36,811 nucleotides of DNA from Flavobacteriales bacterium 32-34-25 (GCA_002280815.1 NCET01000007.1:1-36811), one strand, 5' to 3'. Positions 16,524 through 25,047 are shown, numbered from the stretch's first letter. Translations and numbers: made by a program. The notes: a model not told the origin generated them from the letters alone.

Positions 16524-18170
16524 ATGAAAATAAATATATATCGCAGTATTGTCAAAGGATTAACTTTGGCATTAATATTAATTCTAAATTCTTGTACCAC
16601 ATTAGAGAATGAAAATTTCAGCACTATAGTTGCCGAAGATTTTCAACCTACAAATGATGATGTAGCAGCGTTAATTGGATCTGGTTATACCGGATGGCGC
16701 GAGACTTTATTATTATGGAACGGAGTATGGAGAAGTCAGGAAGTAACCGCTGATGAAATCATCATACCAGGAAGACCTAATGGCTGGGTTGATGGCGGAA
16801 TTTACAAAAGAATTCATCAACATGATTGGTATAAAGAAGATGATAATGTATTGCAGGGTTGGAACAGGACTTACAACGGTATAACAAAATGTAATCAGCT
16901 TATTTATCAGGTAGAAACTAATTTTATACCATTAGATGCTACTGCAAAATTGAAAACACTTGCTGAATTAAAAGTTTTAAGAGCGTCATATTATTATATC
17001 TTATTAGATTTATATGGTAATGTTGCCTTAAGTACCGAATTTAATGTACCCGAAGGTTATTTACCTCCACAAGCTACAAGACAGGAAATTTATGATTTTG
17101 TTGTTAGTGAAATTTTAAACAATATTAATGATCTGGATGATTTAAGTGTTTCTTCAAAAACGGAATACTATGGTAGATTCAATAAATGGGCAGCTTATAC
17201 GCTTTTGGCAAAAGTATATCTAAATGCTGAAGTTTATACAGGAACTCCTCGATGGACAGAATGTCAAGCAGCCTGTCAGGCAGTTATAGATTCAGGAAAA
17301 TATTCTTTAGAATCAAATCAGAAAAACGTATTTATTACTGAGAATCAAAATTCCTCTGAAATTATTTTCGGACTTGCTATTGATGGAAAATATACAACAG
17401 AGTGGAATCAGTTTGATATTCATTTGCAGACTTTGCAGCCTTCTAATCAGGCTACTTATAATTTGAAATTGACTCCATGGGGAGGGATGTGTGCAACTCC
17501 TCAGTTCATTGAGAGTTTTGATCCTGATGATAGTCGTTTAAAAGATAATTTTATTTATGGACCTCAATATAGTTCAACTGGAGTTCCTTTAAAGTGTACC
17601 ATGGGGGCTTTTAGTGGTCAGCCACTAAGTTATATCAATGTTGTACCAAGTATTGATGCTTCTGAAGAAATACACGGTTATCGTTTTGGTAAATTTGAAA
17701 TAGCTAAAGGTTCCAACAATATTTTGAGTAATGATTTTCCTTTATTTCGCTACACAGATATTCTTATGATGAAAGCCGAATGTCTGTTAAGAACCAACAA
17801 AGCTAATGAAGCAGCTCAAATAGTAACAGAAGTAAGACAAAGAGCATTTCTAGCTAATCCTGTAAAAGCTTTAGTTACTGGAACACAATTATTAGGAGGG
17901 AGTGTTTATGATTATGGGCGTAGAGATATTAATCAAACTACTAATGAAGGAGGATCCGATATTCAATACGGGCGTTTTCTGGATGAGTTGGCGTGGGAGT
18001 TTAATCAGGAAGGAAGACGAAGACAGGATATGATACGTTTTGGTGTATTTACCACCAAATCATGGTTTTCGCATAATGCAAGTGCCGATTATAGAAAACT
18101 ATACCCAATACCACAGGCAGCCATGTTAACCAATGGAAATCTTGAACAAAACCCAGGTTATATCAATTAA
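16524..18170 (+). CDS. SusD/RagB family outer-membrane nutrient-binding lipoprotein
   Basis: The surface glycan-binding partner that caps the SusC transporter. From the ATG at 16524 it has 548 residues and begins with a lipoprotein signal peptide ending LILNSC, so Cys24 is the lipidated residue. The body shows SusD features: helical repeats (AELKVLRASYYYILLDLYGNV, AAYTLLAKVYLNAEVY), the late segment RYTDILMMKAECLLRTNK, and the C-terminal DELAWEFNQEGRRRQDMIRFG. The frame is open further upstream, overlapping the end of susC, but that stretch lacks a signal peptide. It is the fourth gene of the sigma-fecR-susC-susD-GH127 locus. Confidence 0.95.
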   Translation: MKINIYRSIVKGLTLALILILNSCTTLENENFSTIVAEDFQPTNDDVAALIGSGYTGWRETLLLWNGVWRSQEVTADEIIIPGRPNGWVDGGIYKRIHQHDWYKEDDNVLQGWNRTYNGITKCNQLIYQVETNFIPLDATAKLKTLAELKVLRASYYYILLDLYGNVALSTEFNVPEGYLPPQATRQEIYDFVVSEILNNINDLDDLSVSSKTEYYGRFNKWAAYTLLAKVYLNAEVYTGTPRWTECQAACQAVIDSGKYSLESNQKNVFITENQNSSEIIFGLAIDGKYTTEWNQFDIHLQTLQPSNQATYNLKLTPWGGMCATPQFIESFDPDDSRLKDNFIYGPQYSSTGVPLKCTMGAFSGQPLSYINVVPSIDASEEIHGYRFGKFEIAKGSNNILSNDFPLFRYTDILMMKAECLLRTNKANEAAQIVTEVRQRAFLANPVKALVTGTQLLGGSVYDYGRRDINQTTNEGGSDIQYGRFLDELAWEFNQEGRRRQDMIRFGVFTTKSWFSHNASADYRKLYPIPQAAMLTNGNLEQNPGYIN

Positions 18171-18175
18171 ATATC

Positions 18176-18202
18176 TTATGGCGGGCATTTTGTCCGCCAT
18201 AA
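18176..18202 (+). terminator. Stem-loop between susD and the GH127 gene
   Basis: TTATGGCGG (18176-18184) pairs perfectly with CCGCCATAA (18194-18202) around a 9-nt loop. Only TTATT follows, not a real U tract. It may be a weak terminator or an RNA-stability hairpin lowering GH127 expression relative to susCD. Confidence 0.5.
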
Positions 18203-18271
18203 TTATTAAAAAATTCAATTTGATAACAAATTATTAGATACAAATTATACTATTTAATAAACAAAACAATA

Positions 18272-20275
18272 ATGATAAATTATAAGTACATAGGGATTAC
18301 GGCAATTACTGCGCTGGTAATAGCCTGTTGTTCACAGACAAAAAAAACAACTGAATCCCACACTAAGGACGCAACAGATAAATCAATATTAATTTCGGGC
18401 TATCCAATTGAGCCAATAGCTATCAGTAAGGTGAAAATTACCGATGATTTTTGGTTGCCAATTATAAAAAGAGTACAAGAAAAAACAATAGAGTATGCTA
18501 TACAGAAATGTACAGAAGAAGGTCGTTTTGAAAATTTCCTGATTGCAGGTGGTGTACAAAAAGGAACAGTAAAAGGTAAGATGCCATTTGATGATTCAGA
18601 TGTTTATAAAATTATTGAAGGTGCTTCTAATTCATTGATAAGTTCTCCAAATCCAAAACTTGAAGTTCTTCTAGATTCACTTATCAGTATTGTTAAAATT
18701 GGTCAGGAAAAAGATGGGTATCTAACTACCTGGCGAACCATAAATCCTACTAAACCACCTGCTGACTGGGTTAAGGTCGATAAAGGAGTGCGTTGGGAAT
18801 ATATGAATATGAGCCATGAAGAATATAATGCGGGTCACATGTATGAAGCGGCTGCTGTGCATTTTAAGGCAACAGGAAAACGTAATTTTCTAGACATTGC
18901 ACTTAAAAACGCCGACCTTTTTGTGAAAACCTTTGGTGAGGGTAACGGGCAGATTTTGGCTGTACCTGGTCATCAGATTATTGAAACGGGATTAGTAAAA
19001 TTATATGAAGTAACTGGTAAAAAAGATTATTTAACACTGGCTAAATACTTTTTAGATCATAGAGGAGATCCTAATAAAAAAGATAACTACGGTGAGTATT
19101 CACAAGACCATAAACCGGTAATCCACCAGGATGAGGTGGTCGGTCACGCCGTTAGAGCGGTATATATGTATGCCGGGATGACTGATATTGCTGCTATTTA
19201 TAAAGACAAAAGCTATCGCGATGCTGTAGATAAACTTTGGGATAATATGGTAGAGAAAAAAATATATATTACTGGTGGTATTGGAGCCAAACACGATGGA
19301 GAAGCTTTTGGTAGTAATTATGAATTACCTAATCTCACAGCTTACAATGAGACGTGTGCAGCTATCGGTAGTGTGTATTGGAACAATCGCTTATTTAATC
19401 TTACTGGTGATGTGAAATATAACGATGTATTGGAACGCACACTCTATAACGGTGTCATAGCTGGTATGTCTCTTTCAGGAACAGAATTCTTTTATCCTAA
19501 CCCTATGGAGTCTGACGGGAAATATAAATTTAATATGGGTGCCTGTACACGTTCGGGTTGGTTTGACTGTTCTTGTTGTCCAACAAATTTGATTCGTTTT
19601 ATACCTGCAATACCAGGGCTTATTTATGCAAAAGAAAAAGAAACGCTTTTTGTTAATCTATATATAAGTAATCATGCTGATATAAATCTTGCTAATCATA
19701 AATTGAAAATAAACCAGAAAACAAATTATCCTTGGGATGGAAAGGTAAAACTGGATATTAACCCTGAAAATGAGGCAGTATTTACCATAAAGCTACGAGT
19801 TCCAGGATGGGCAAGAAATGAGGTGATGCCAGGTGGTTTGTACAGTTATAAAGACAAATCCTTTACCTTACCAACATTGGTAATTAATGGAAAAAAACAG
19901 GATGCTAAAATTCTGGATGGTTATTTTGCAATTAATCGCAAATGGAATAAAGGAGATAAGGTTGAGGTTAATTTTCCGATGAGTATTCGTGAAGTGGTGG
20001 CAAGTGACAAAATTGTCGAAGATCAAAACAAAATAGCCTTAGAGTATGGCCCGCTTGTTTATGCAGTTGAAGAGGCTGATAATACTAACGTTGACGCTAT
20101 AGTTTTAAATAGTAAAACTTCGTTAAAAGTTCAGACACAACCTAATTTATTAAAGGGAATTAATGTAATTGAGGGTTTTAATGAAAAAGATACATTTACT
20201 GCAATTCCATATTATACATGGAGTAACAGAGGTATTGGAAAAATGAAAGTTTGGCTTCCTGAAAGCAGCAAATAA
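18272..20275 (+). CDS. Glycoside hydrolase family 127 lipoprotein (beta-L-arabinofuranosidase type)
   Basis: A retaining glycosidase, predicted to release L-arabinofuranose from plant-type glycans. It has 667 residues with a lipoprotein signal (ALVIAC, Cys19), so it is membrane-anchored. By motif comparison with the characterised GH127 enzyme HypBA1, the catalytic parts are present: acid/base Glu344 (HDGEAFG), zinc ligands Glu360 and Cys362 (NETC), and Cys433-Ser-Cys435-Cys436 (FDCSCCPTN), in which Cys435 is the likely nucleophile. The N-terminal (alpha/alpha)6-like part includes EYNAGHMYEAA. It is the only carbohydrate-active enzyme in the locus. Other GH127/DUF1680 members may have different specificity, so the exact substrate is inferred. 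Confidence 0.9.
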   Translation: MINYKYIGITAITALVIACCSQTKKTTESHTKDATDKSILISGYPIEPIAISKVKITDDFWLPIIKRVQEKTIEYAIQKCTEEGRFENFLIAGGVQKGTVKGKMPFDDSDVYKIIEGASNSLISSPNPKLEVLLDSLISIVKIGQEKDGYLTTWRTINPTKPPADWVKVDKGVRWEYMNMSHEEYNAGHMYEAAAVHFKATGKRNFLDIALKNADLFVKTFGEGNGQILAVPGHQIIETGLVKLYEVTGKKDYLTLAKYFLDHRGDPNKKDNYGEYSQDHKPVIHQDEVVGHAVRAVYMYAGMTDIAAIYKDKSYRDAVDKLWDNMVEKKIYITGGIGAKHDGEAFGSNYELPNLTAYNETCAAIGSVYWNNRLFNLTGDVKYNDVLERTLYNGVIAGMSLSGTEFFYPNPMESDGKYKFNMGACTRSGWFDCSCCPTNLIRFIPAIPGLIYAKEKETLFVNLYISNHADINLANHKLKINQKTNYPWDGKVKLDINPENEAVFTIKLRVPGWARNEVMPGGLYSYKDKSFTLPTLVINGKKQDAKILDGYFAINRKWNKGDKVEVNFPMSIREVVASDKIVEDQNKIALEYGPLVYAVEEADNTNVDAIVLNSKTSLKVQTQPNLLKGINVIEGFNEKDTFTAIPYYTWSNRGIGKMKVWLPESSK

Positions 20276-20381
20276 TGCAAAAGACTAAACAAAATCAAAA
20301 TATCCAGACTCAAAATATTTTTTAGCCCAAGAACATCTGTACAAAAGCGTTATTTTCACAGGAATCCCTTTCTAAACCATA
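20276..20381. other. Gene-free stretch between the GH127 gene and the fbp terminator
   Basis: I see no gene, promoter match or hairpin in these 106 bases. They may be the junction sequence of the inserted sugar locus. Confidence 0.4.
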
Positions 20382-20421
20382 AAAAAAAGCTCTTGAAATC
20401 AAAATCAAGAGCTTTTTTTTT
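20382..20421. terminator. Bidirectional terminator of GH127/fbp; second copy of the 38-nt repeat
   Basis: Stem GCTCTTGA/TCAAGAGC with an A run on one side and nine Ts on the other, so it works for the GH127 gene (plus) and fbp (minus). It is identical over 38 nt to 10971-11008, in the same orientation. Confidence 0.9.
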
Positions 20422-20437
20422 GTGTTTTAAATAACTA

Positions 20438-21448
20438 TTACTGCTTTGCTTTTAGCATAAATTCTTCCGCCTTAGTTACCATATTATAGCTTCCGCAGAA
20501 AAATGGTACACGCTCGTGCAATTCAGTTGGTTTAATTTCCATTATTCTTTTAAATCCGTCCGAAGCTTTTCCTCCTGCTTGTTCAGCAATAAAAGCCATT
20601 GGATTGCATTCATACAACAACCTCAATTTCCCTTTTGGTGCTTTTGAACTTGTAGGATAAATATAAATTCCGCCTTTAATCATGTTTCTATGAATATCCG
20701 AAACTAAACTACCTATATATCTTGAAGTATAAGGTCGGTCTTCTTCTTCAGATTGACAATATTTAATATAATCCTTAACTCCTTGTGGAAACTGAATATA
20801 ATTCCCTTCGTTAATAGAATAAATATGTCCGTCTTTAGTGAACTTCATATCAGGATGCGACAGATAAAAAGTTCCAATTGCAGGGTTTAAAGTAAAACCA
20901 TTTACCCCATGACCAGTTGTATAAACTAACATTGTCGATGTTCCGTAGATTACATACCCTGCTGCCACCTGCATGGTTCCTGGCTGAAGAAAATCTTCAA
21001 TTGTAACTGGTGTTCCCACTGGAGTAACACGCCTGTAAACCGAAAAAACTGTTCCTACCGAAACATTCACATCAATATTAGACGAACCATCTAAAGGATC
21101 CATTAAAACCACATATTTGTTCTTGTGGCCTTTGTCATTTCCTTCAACTGTGATAAAATCATCGTTTTCTTCTGATGCTATTCCGCAAACAATTTCACGG
21201 TTTTTTAATGTTTGAATAAAAACTTCATTAGCATATACGTCTAATTTTTGTTGATCTTCCCCTTGAATATTTTGCTCACCAGCTGCTCCTGTAATATCAA
21301 TTAAACCCGCTTTATTCACTTTATAGCTAACCACTTTTGCGGCCAAACGTATTGAATTGATTATTCGAGATAATTCACCAGATGAATATTGAAATGCGTT
21401 TTGATTTTCAATAATAAATTCTCCTAAGGTTTTAGTGCTTTCTTCCAT
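20438..21448 (-). CDS. fbp: Class I fructose-1,6-bisphosphatase
   Basis: The gluconeogenic enzyme hydrolyses fructose 1,6-bisphosphate to fructose 6-phosphate, using Mg2+, in the cytoplasm. It has 336 residues, usual for class I. The metal-site signature [19 protein letters not shown] lies at about 113-131, with the upstream acidic ligands in GIASEEND (about 90-97). The substrate-binding region includes [13 protein letters not shown] and [21 protein letters not shown], followed by [15 protein letters not shown]. The start at 21448 gives [12 protein letters not shown], typical of the family. Transcribed convergently to the sugar locus and divergently from the GNAT gene. Confidence 0.97.
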   Translation of the reverse strand: MEESTKTLGEFIIENQNAFQYSSGELSRIINSIRLAAKVVSYKVNKAGLIDITGAAGEQNIQGEDQQKLDVYANEVFIQTLKNREIVCGIASEENDDFITVEGNDKGHKNKYVVLMDPLDGSSNIDVNVSVGTVFSVYRRVTPVGTPVTIEDFLQPGTMQVAAGYVIYGTSTMLVYTTGHGVNGFTLNPAIGTFYLSHPDMKFTKDGHIYSINEGNYIQFPQGVKDYIKYCQSEEEDRPYTSRYIGSLVSDIHRNMIKGGIYIYPTSSKAPKGKLRLLYECNPMAFIAEQAGGKASDGFKRIMEIKPTELHERVPFFCGSYNMVTKAEEFMLKAKQ

Positions 21449-21539
21449 TACGAAATCGATATAATTTGAATTTGAAGTAACAAATATCGCTTTTTTTGTG
21501 ATAATGATTCAATAAAACTTACTTAGTTTATCAGTATTG

Positions 21540-21547
21540 TATATTTG
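21540..21547 (+). promoter_or_regulatory. -7 element for the GNAT gene
   Basis: TATATTTG matches TAnnTTTG exactly, 72 bases before the ATG at 21620. A one-mismatch version on the minus strand (21481-21488, GATATTTG) may serve fbp. Confidence 0.45.
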
Positions 21548-21619
21548 CTAAGGATTTGCAATGGAATAGATTTTTAAAAAGCCTTATTGTTAAATTTCAA
21601 AGCCTAATAATACGAATTT

Positions 21620-22093
21620 ATGAATATTAGAGTAGGTAAAAAGGAAGATATGAAGGCTGTTCTGGCTTTAATTCAGGAATTAGCTCATTTTGAAAAAGAA
21701 CCCGATGCAGTTAAAGTTACTGAGGAAGATTTAATAAGAGATGGTTTTGGGAATCAACCCTTATTTCATGTCTTTGTTGCCGAAATAGAATTAGAAATTG
21801 TTGGCATTGCACTTTATTACTATCGTTATTCTACTTGGAAAGGAAAGATAATTCACCTAGAGGATTTGGTGGTAAAAAAAGAGAGGAGAGGTAAAGGAAT
21901 AGGTTACGCTTTATACTCCGAAATCATCAAGCAAGGTCAAAGAGATAATGTTAGAAGAATCGATTGGCATGTACTGGACTGGAATACTCCAGCGATTGAT
22001 TTTTATAAAAAAACAGGAGCTAAAGTTTTCAATGAATGGCAGCTTGCTCAAATGGATGAAGCTGGAATTGCTAGTTTTATAAAAACAGATTAA
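21620..22093 (+). CDS. GNAT family N-acetyltransferase (SSAT-like)
   Basis: A 157-residue acetyl-CoA-dependent acyltransferase. The acetyl-CoA binding motif is VVKKERRGKGIGYALYSE (about residues 83-100), preceded by the beta-4 segment IIHLEDLV. The C-terminal HVLDWNTPAIDFYKKTGA is the usual second half of the fold. The length and the opening motif (VRKGEDM-like, then ELAHFEKEPDAVKVTEEDL) are closest in style to spermidine/diamine or thialysine acetyltransferases, but the substrate cannot be settled from sequence alone. It stands alone between fbp (divergent) and aspartate kinase. Confidence 0.88.
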   Translation: MNIRVGKKEDMKAVLALIQELAHFEKEPDAVKVTEEDLIRDGFGNQPLFHVFVAEIELEIVGIALYYYRYSTWKGKIIHLEDLVVKKERRGKGIGYALYSEIIKQGQRDNVRRIDWHVLDWNTPAIDFYKKTGAKVFNEWQLAQMDEAGIASFIKTD

Positions 22094-22094
22094 A

Positions 22095-22127
22095 GCCTCA
22101 CCCCGACCCTCTCCAAAGGAGAAGGAG
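22095..22127. repeat. Dispersed-type GC-rich repeat (CCTCACCCC... / ...GGAGAAGGAG)
   Basis: A sharply GC-rich stretch right after the GNAT stop, containing CCTCACCCCGACCCTCTCC followed by AAAGGAGAAGGAG, with a small TCTCC/GGAGA hairpin. Sequences of this kind are, from my general knowledge, scattered between genes in many bacterial genomes, including flavobacteria. No second copy is present in this window. Confidence 0.5.
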
Positions 22128-22220
22128 ATAAAACGGAAATATTCAGGCTTCTTTCTCTTTCAAAAAAAACAATAATTAAAAAATAAAATATACAATAATG
22201 ACTTTAAACTTTTCAGCGAT

Positions 22221-22250
22221 AAATCTGAAATCTTAAGTCTTAAATCTTAA
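22221..22250. repeat. Short degenerate AAATCT repeats before the aspartate kinase gene
   Basis: AAATCT occurs at 22221, 22228 and 22242, with intervening TTAA units, ending 6 bases before the ATG. It may affect translation start or may be simple AT-rich slippage. Confidence 0.35.
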
Positions 22251-22256
22251 TTTAAA

Positions 22257-23513
22257 ATGAAAGTATTTAAATTTGGTGGAGCCTCTGTAAAAGATGCTGC
22301 CGGAATAAGAAACGTATACGACGTTTTACAAAAAGCAGGCTACGAAGATGTATTATTAGTGGTTTCGGCAATGGGAAAAACTACTAATGCGCTGGAATTA
22401 GTAATTAAAAACTATTTCGACAAATCGGCTGAACTTAGTGCATCGGTACAAGAAATAAAAAAGTACCACAATCAAATTTTATTAGATTTATTCGAAGACG
22501 ATAAACATGAAGTATTTGAAGCTGTAAACAATCTTTTTACCGATTTAGAATACTTCCTTTCACATAACAAATCTCCAAATTACAACTTTGTTTACGACCA
22601 AATTGTAAGCTATGGTGAGTTAATTTCGACTACCGTTTTAAGTCGCTTTATGAGTTTTATGGGCATTAAAACCGAATGGATTGATGTACGTAATTACATT
22701 AAAACCAATGCCAACTACAGAGATGCAGAAGTGGATTGGGAATTGACTCAAAAAAATATTGCTAGTAATTTCAAATCGAAAGTATTAAACATCACTCAAG
22801 GATTCTTAGGTTCTGACGAAAACAATTTCACAACTACCTTAGGTCGTGAAGGTTCAGATTATACTGCTGCTATTTTTGCTTATTGCCTGAATGCCGAAAG
22901 TGTAACGATCTGGAAAGACGTTCCTGGAGTTATGAATGCTGATCCAAGGTATTTTGAAAACGCTAGTTTGTTAAACCAAATTTCATATAGAGAGGCAATC
23001 GAATTGGCTTTCTACGGTGCAACAGTTATCCACCCAAAAACATTACAACCTTTACAGAAAAAGGAAATTCCTTTGCATGTAAAATCGTTTATCAATCCTC
23101 TTTTAAAAGGAACAGTTGTAAGTAAAGGAGCGACTCTGGAGCCATTTATGCCTTGTTTTATTGTAAAAAGAGAGCAATTGTTGATTTCACTTTCTTCTAT
23201 TGATTTTTCATTCATTATGGAAGAAAACATCAGTGAGATTTTTGGTTTATTCCATGAATTTAAAATTAAGGTAAACTTAATCCAAAACTCGGCGATTAGT
23301 TTTTCTGTATGTGTCGAAGATAAATTTGGCAACTACAAAGACCTTCTAGCTATTTTAGCAAAAAAATTCAAAGTAGGCTACAACGAGAATGTTACTTTAT
23401 ACACCATTAGACATTTTAACGATACGGCCGCTCAAACAGTGGTTGAAGGAAAAACAGTTCTATTGAAACAATTAGGAACTGAAACGATGCAAATTGTAAC
23501 GAAAGAAGGTTAA
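22257..23513 (+). CDS. lysC: Aspartate kinase (monofunctional)
   Basis: It phosphorylates L-aspartate, the first step toward lysine, threonine and methionine. The protein has 418 residues. The kinase domain opens with KFGGASVKDAAGI (residues 5-17) and VVSAMGKTTNAL, and contains TLGREGSDYTAAIFAYCL and IWKDVPGVMNADPR, the ATP and aspartate-site motifs. The C-terminal ~120 residues (SLSSIDFSFIMEENISEIFGLF...) are an ACT-like regulatory region, so feedback inhibition by an end-product amino acid is likely. No homoserine dehydrogenase domain is fused. It is monocistronic, followed by a strong terminator. Confidence 0.93.
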   Translation: MKVFKFGGASVKDAAGIRNVYDVLQKAGYEDVLLVVSAMGKTTNALELVIKNYFDKSAELSASVQEIKKYHNQILLDLFEDDKHEVFEAVNNLFTDLEYFLSHNKSPNYNFVYDQIVSYGELISTTVLSRFMSFMGIKTEWIDVRNYIKTNANYRDAEVDWELTQKNIASNFKSKVLNITQGFLGSDENNFTTTLGREGSDYTAAIFAYCLNAESVTIWKDVPGVMNADPRYFENASLLNQISYREAIELAFYGATVIHPKTLQPLQKKEIPLHVKSFINPLLKGTVVSKGATLEPFMPCFIVKREQLLISLSSIDFSFIMEENISEIFGLFHEFKIKVNLIQNSAISFSVCVEDKFGNYKDLLAILAKKFKVGYNENVTLYTIRHFNDTAAQTVVEGKTVLLKQLGTETMQIVTKEG

Positions 23514-23533
23514 TCTTTTTTCCATAATTTTAT

Positions 23534-23584
23534 AAAAAGACACTGTTGTTTTCCTAATGAACAACAGTGTCTTTTTTTTTTTTT
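23534..23584 (+). terminator. Terminator of the aspartate kinase gene
   Basis: GACACTGTTGTT pairs with AACAACAGTGTC (23560-23571); the A and T tracts extend the stem to 17 bp. A run of 13 Ts follows. Confidence 0.93.
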
Positions 23585-23649
23585 GCAATACAGATTCAAG
23601 AAATTAAAATAATTTTATATGACTGTTCGCTAAGCGGACTAAAAAAATA

Positions 23650-23752
23650 GGCCACGGATGACACCGATTAAACAGATAAAAACGGATTTTTTTTAGCACA
23701 TTGTAAATTACAATCTGCGATAATCTGTTAAAATCCGTTTCATCTGTGTGCC
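23650..23752. repeat. Long imperfect palindrome built from ACGGATT/ACAGATT units
   Basis: The left arm (23650-23690) and the reverse complement of the right arm (23715-23752) align over about 40 bases (GGCCACGGATGACACCGATT versus GGCACACAGATGAAACGGAT). The centre is a perfect 15-nt palindrome, ATTGTAAATTACAAT (23700-23714). It lies in the ~310-base gene-free gap after the aspartate kinase gene. The form fits a REP-like or small non-autonomous mobile repeat seen in Bacteroidota genomes; no copy elsewhere in this window. Confidence 0.6.
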
Positions 23753-23851
23753 ATTCTCAATAATTGGTACAAGAAACGGATAGTCAAATAAAATACAATC
23801 TGTATCATATTAGGAAATAATAACTTAATAGTTTGATAATTCATAAGGCTG

Positions 23852-23880
23852 TTGACAAAAAATTTGTTTGAGTATTTTTA
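23852..23880 (+). promoter_or_regulatory. Possible promoter of the glycosyltransferase gene
   Basis: TTG (23852-23854) is spaced 18 bases from TATTTTTA (23873-23880), one mismatch from TAnnTTTG, ending 17 bases before the ATG at 23898. Confidence 0.35.
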
Positions 23881-23897
23881 TCAAAAATGATTAAACT

Positions 23898-24983
23898 ATG
23901 AATTTAAATACACCAAGCAAAACCATTTTAGTTGCTCCATTAAATTGGGGTTTAGGACATGCAACACGTTGTATTCCTATTATTAAAGCCTTACAAGAAA
24001 ACAACCACATCCCAATTATTGCTTCAGATGGAATTGCCTTGGACTTATTAAAAAAGGAATTTCCGTATCTAAAATTCCTTGAACTGCCTTCTTACCAAAT
24101 AGAATATGCCAAAAATGGTAAATATTTTAAATGGAAGCTCCTTAAAAATTGTCCTAAAATGATTGAAGCTATTTTAGAAGAAAAAAGATTAGTCAAAAAA
24201 TGGATTAAAAAACACGATATAGACGGCATCATTTCGGACAACAGACTTGGTGTATTCAGCAAAAAAGTGCCTTCGGTATTTATCACACACCAACTGAATG
24301 TAATGACTGGAAATACTACCTGGATAACTAGTTTATTGCATCAGAATATTATAAAAAAATATACCGAATGTTGGGTCCCAGACACTATTGGCACACCTAA
24401 TTTAGCGGGCGAATTAAGTCATTTAAAAAACCCAGAACTAAACATCAAATACATTGGCCCACTGAGCAGAATGCAGCTAAAAAAAGTGGAAAAAAAATAC
24501 GATTTGATGATTATTCTTTCTGGTCCTGAACCACAAAGAGGATTATTAGAAGAGAAACTAAAACAAGAAATTAGGCTTTACAATGGAAATGTTCTTTTTA
24601 TAAAAGGAATTATAGAAAAAGAACAAAAAAAAGAACAAATAGATGGTGTTACTTTTTATAATTTCATGCACAGTCGCCAACTGGAACAAGCATTAAACGA
24701 AAGCGAAATTATCCTTTGTCGTTCGGGCTATACCTCTATTATGGATTTATCAAAACTAAACAAAAAAGCTTTTTTCATTCCTACTCCAGGACAATATGAA
24801 CAAGAATATTTAGCTAAAAAACTAAAAAAAGAAGGCCTTGTTCCCTATATCGAACAAGACCTATTTACTATTAAAAATTTAGATGAAATCAATAACTACA
24901 AAGGACTTTCAGAAATAAAATCCGATTTAAACTGGCCAGAAATTTTTAATGTGTTTTTAAAACAATCAAAATTCCAAGTCTGA
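23898..24983 (+). CDS. GT-B fold glycosyltransferase (GT28/MurG-like)
   Basis: A 361-residue glycosyltransferase-like protein of GT-B fold. The N-terminal acceptor-domain motif NWGLGHATRCIP (residues 16-27) is the GxGHxxR signature of the GT28 group. The C-terminal donor domain has LSGPEPQRG and a UDP-sugar-type region with ILCRSGYTSIMDLSKLNKKAFFIPTPGQYEQEYLAKKL (key residues Gly-Tyr-Thr, Pro-Thr-Pro-Gly-Gln, Glu-Gln-Glu-Tyr). It has no membrane helix or signal peptide and is probably cytoplasmic or peripheral. It is not MurG itself, since no cell-wall genes are near. The sugar donor and acceptor are unknown. Monocistronic. Confidence 0.82.
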   Translation: MNLNTPSKTILVAPLNWGLGHATRCIPIIKALQENNHIPIIASDGIALDLLKKEFPYLKFLELPSYQIEYAKNGKYFKWKLLKNCPKMIEAILEEKRLVKKWIKKHDIDGIISDNRLGVFSKKVPSVFITHQLNVMTGNTTWITSLLHQNIIKKYTECWVPDTIGTPNLAGELSHLKNPELNIKYIGPLSRMQLKKVEKKYDLMIILSGPEPQRGLLEEKLKQEIRLYNGNVLFIKGIIEKEQKKEQIDGVTFYNFMHSRQLEQALNESEIILCRSGYTSIMDLSKLNKKAFFIPTPGQYEQEYLAKKLKKEGLVPYIEQDLFTIKNLDEINNYKGLSEIKSDLNWPEIFNVFLKQSKFQV

Positions 24984-24998
24984 AAATTCCAATATAAA

Positions 24999-25047
24999 AA
25001 ATCCCAAATTCCAATTTTTCTATTTGGAATTTGGGATTTGTTTTTTT
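24999..25047 (+). terminator. Terminator of the glycosyltransferase gene
   Basis: A perfect 16-bp stem: AAATCCCAAATTCCAA (24999-25014) with TTGGAATTTGGGATTT (25024-25039), 9-nt loop, then GTTTTTTT. Confidence 0.9.
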
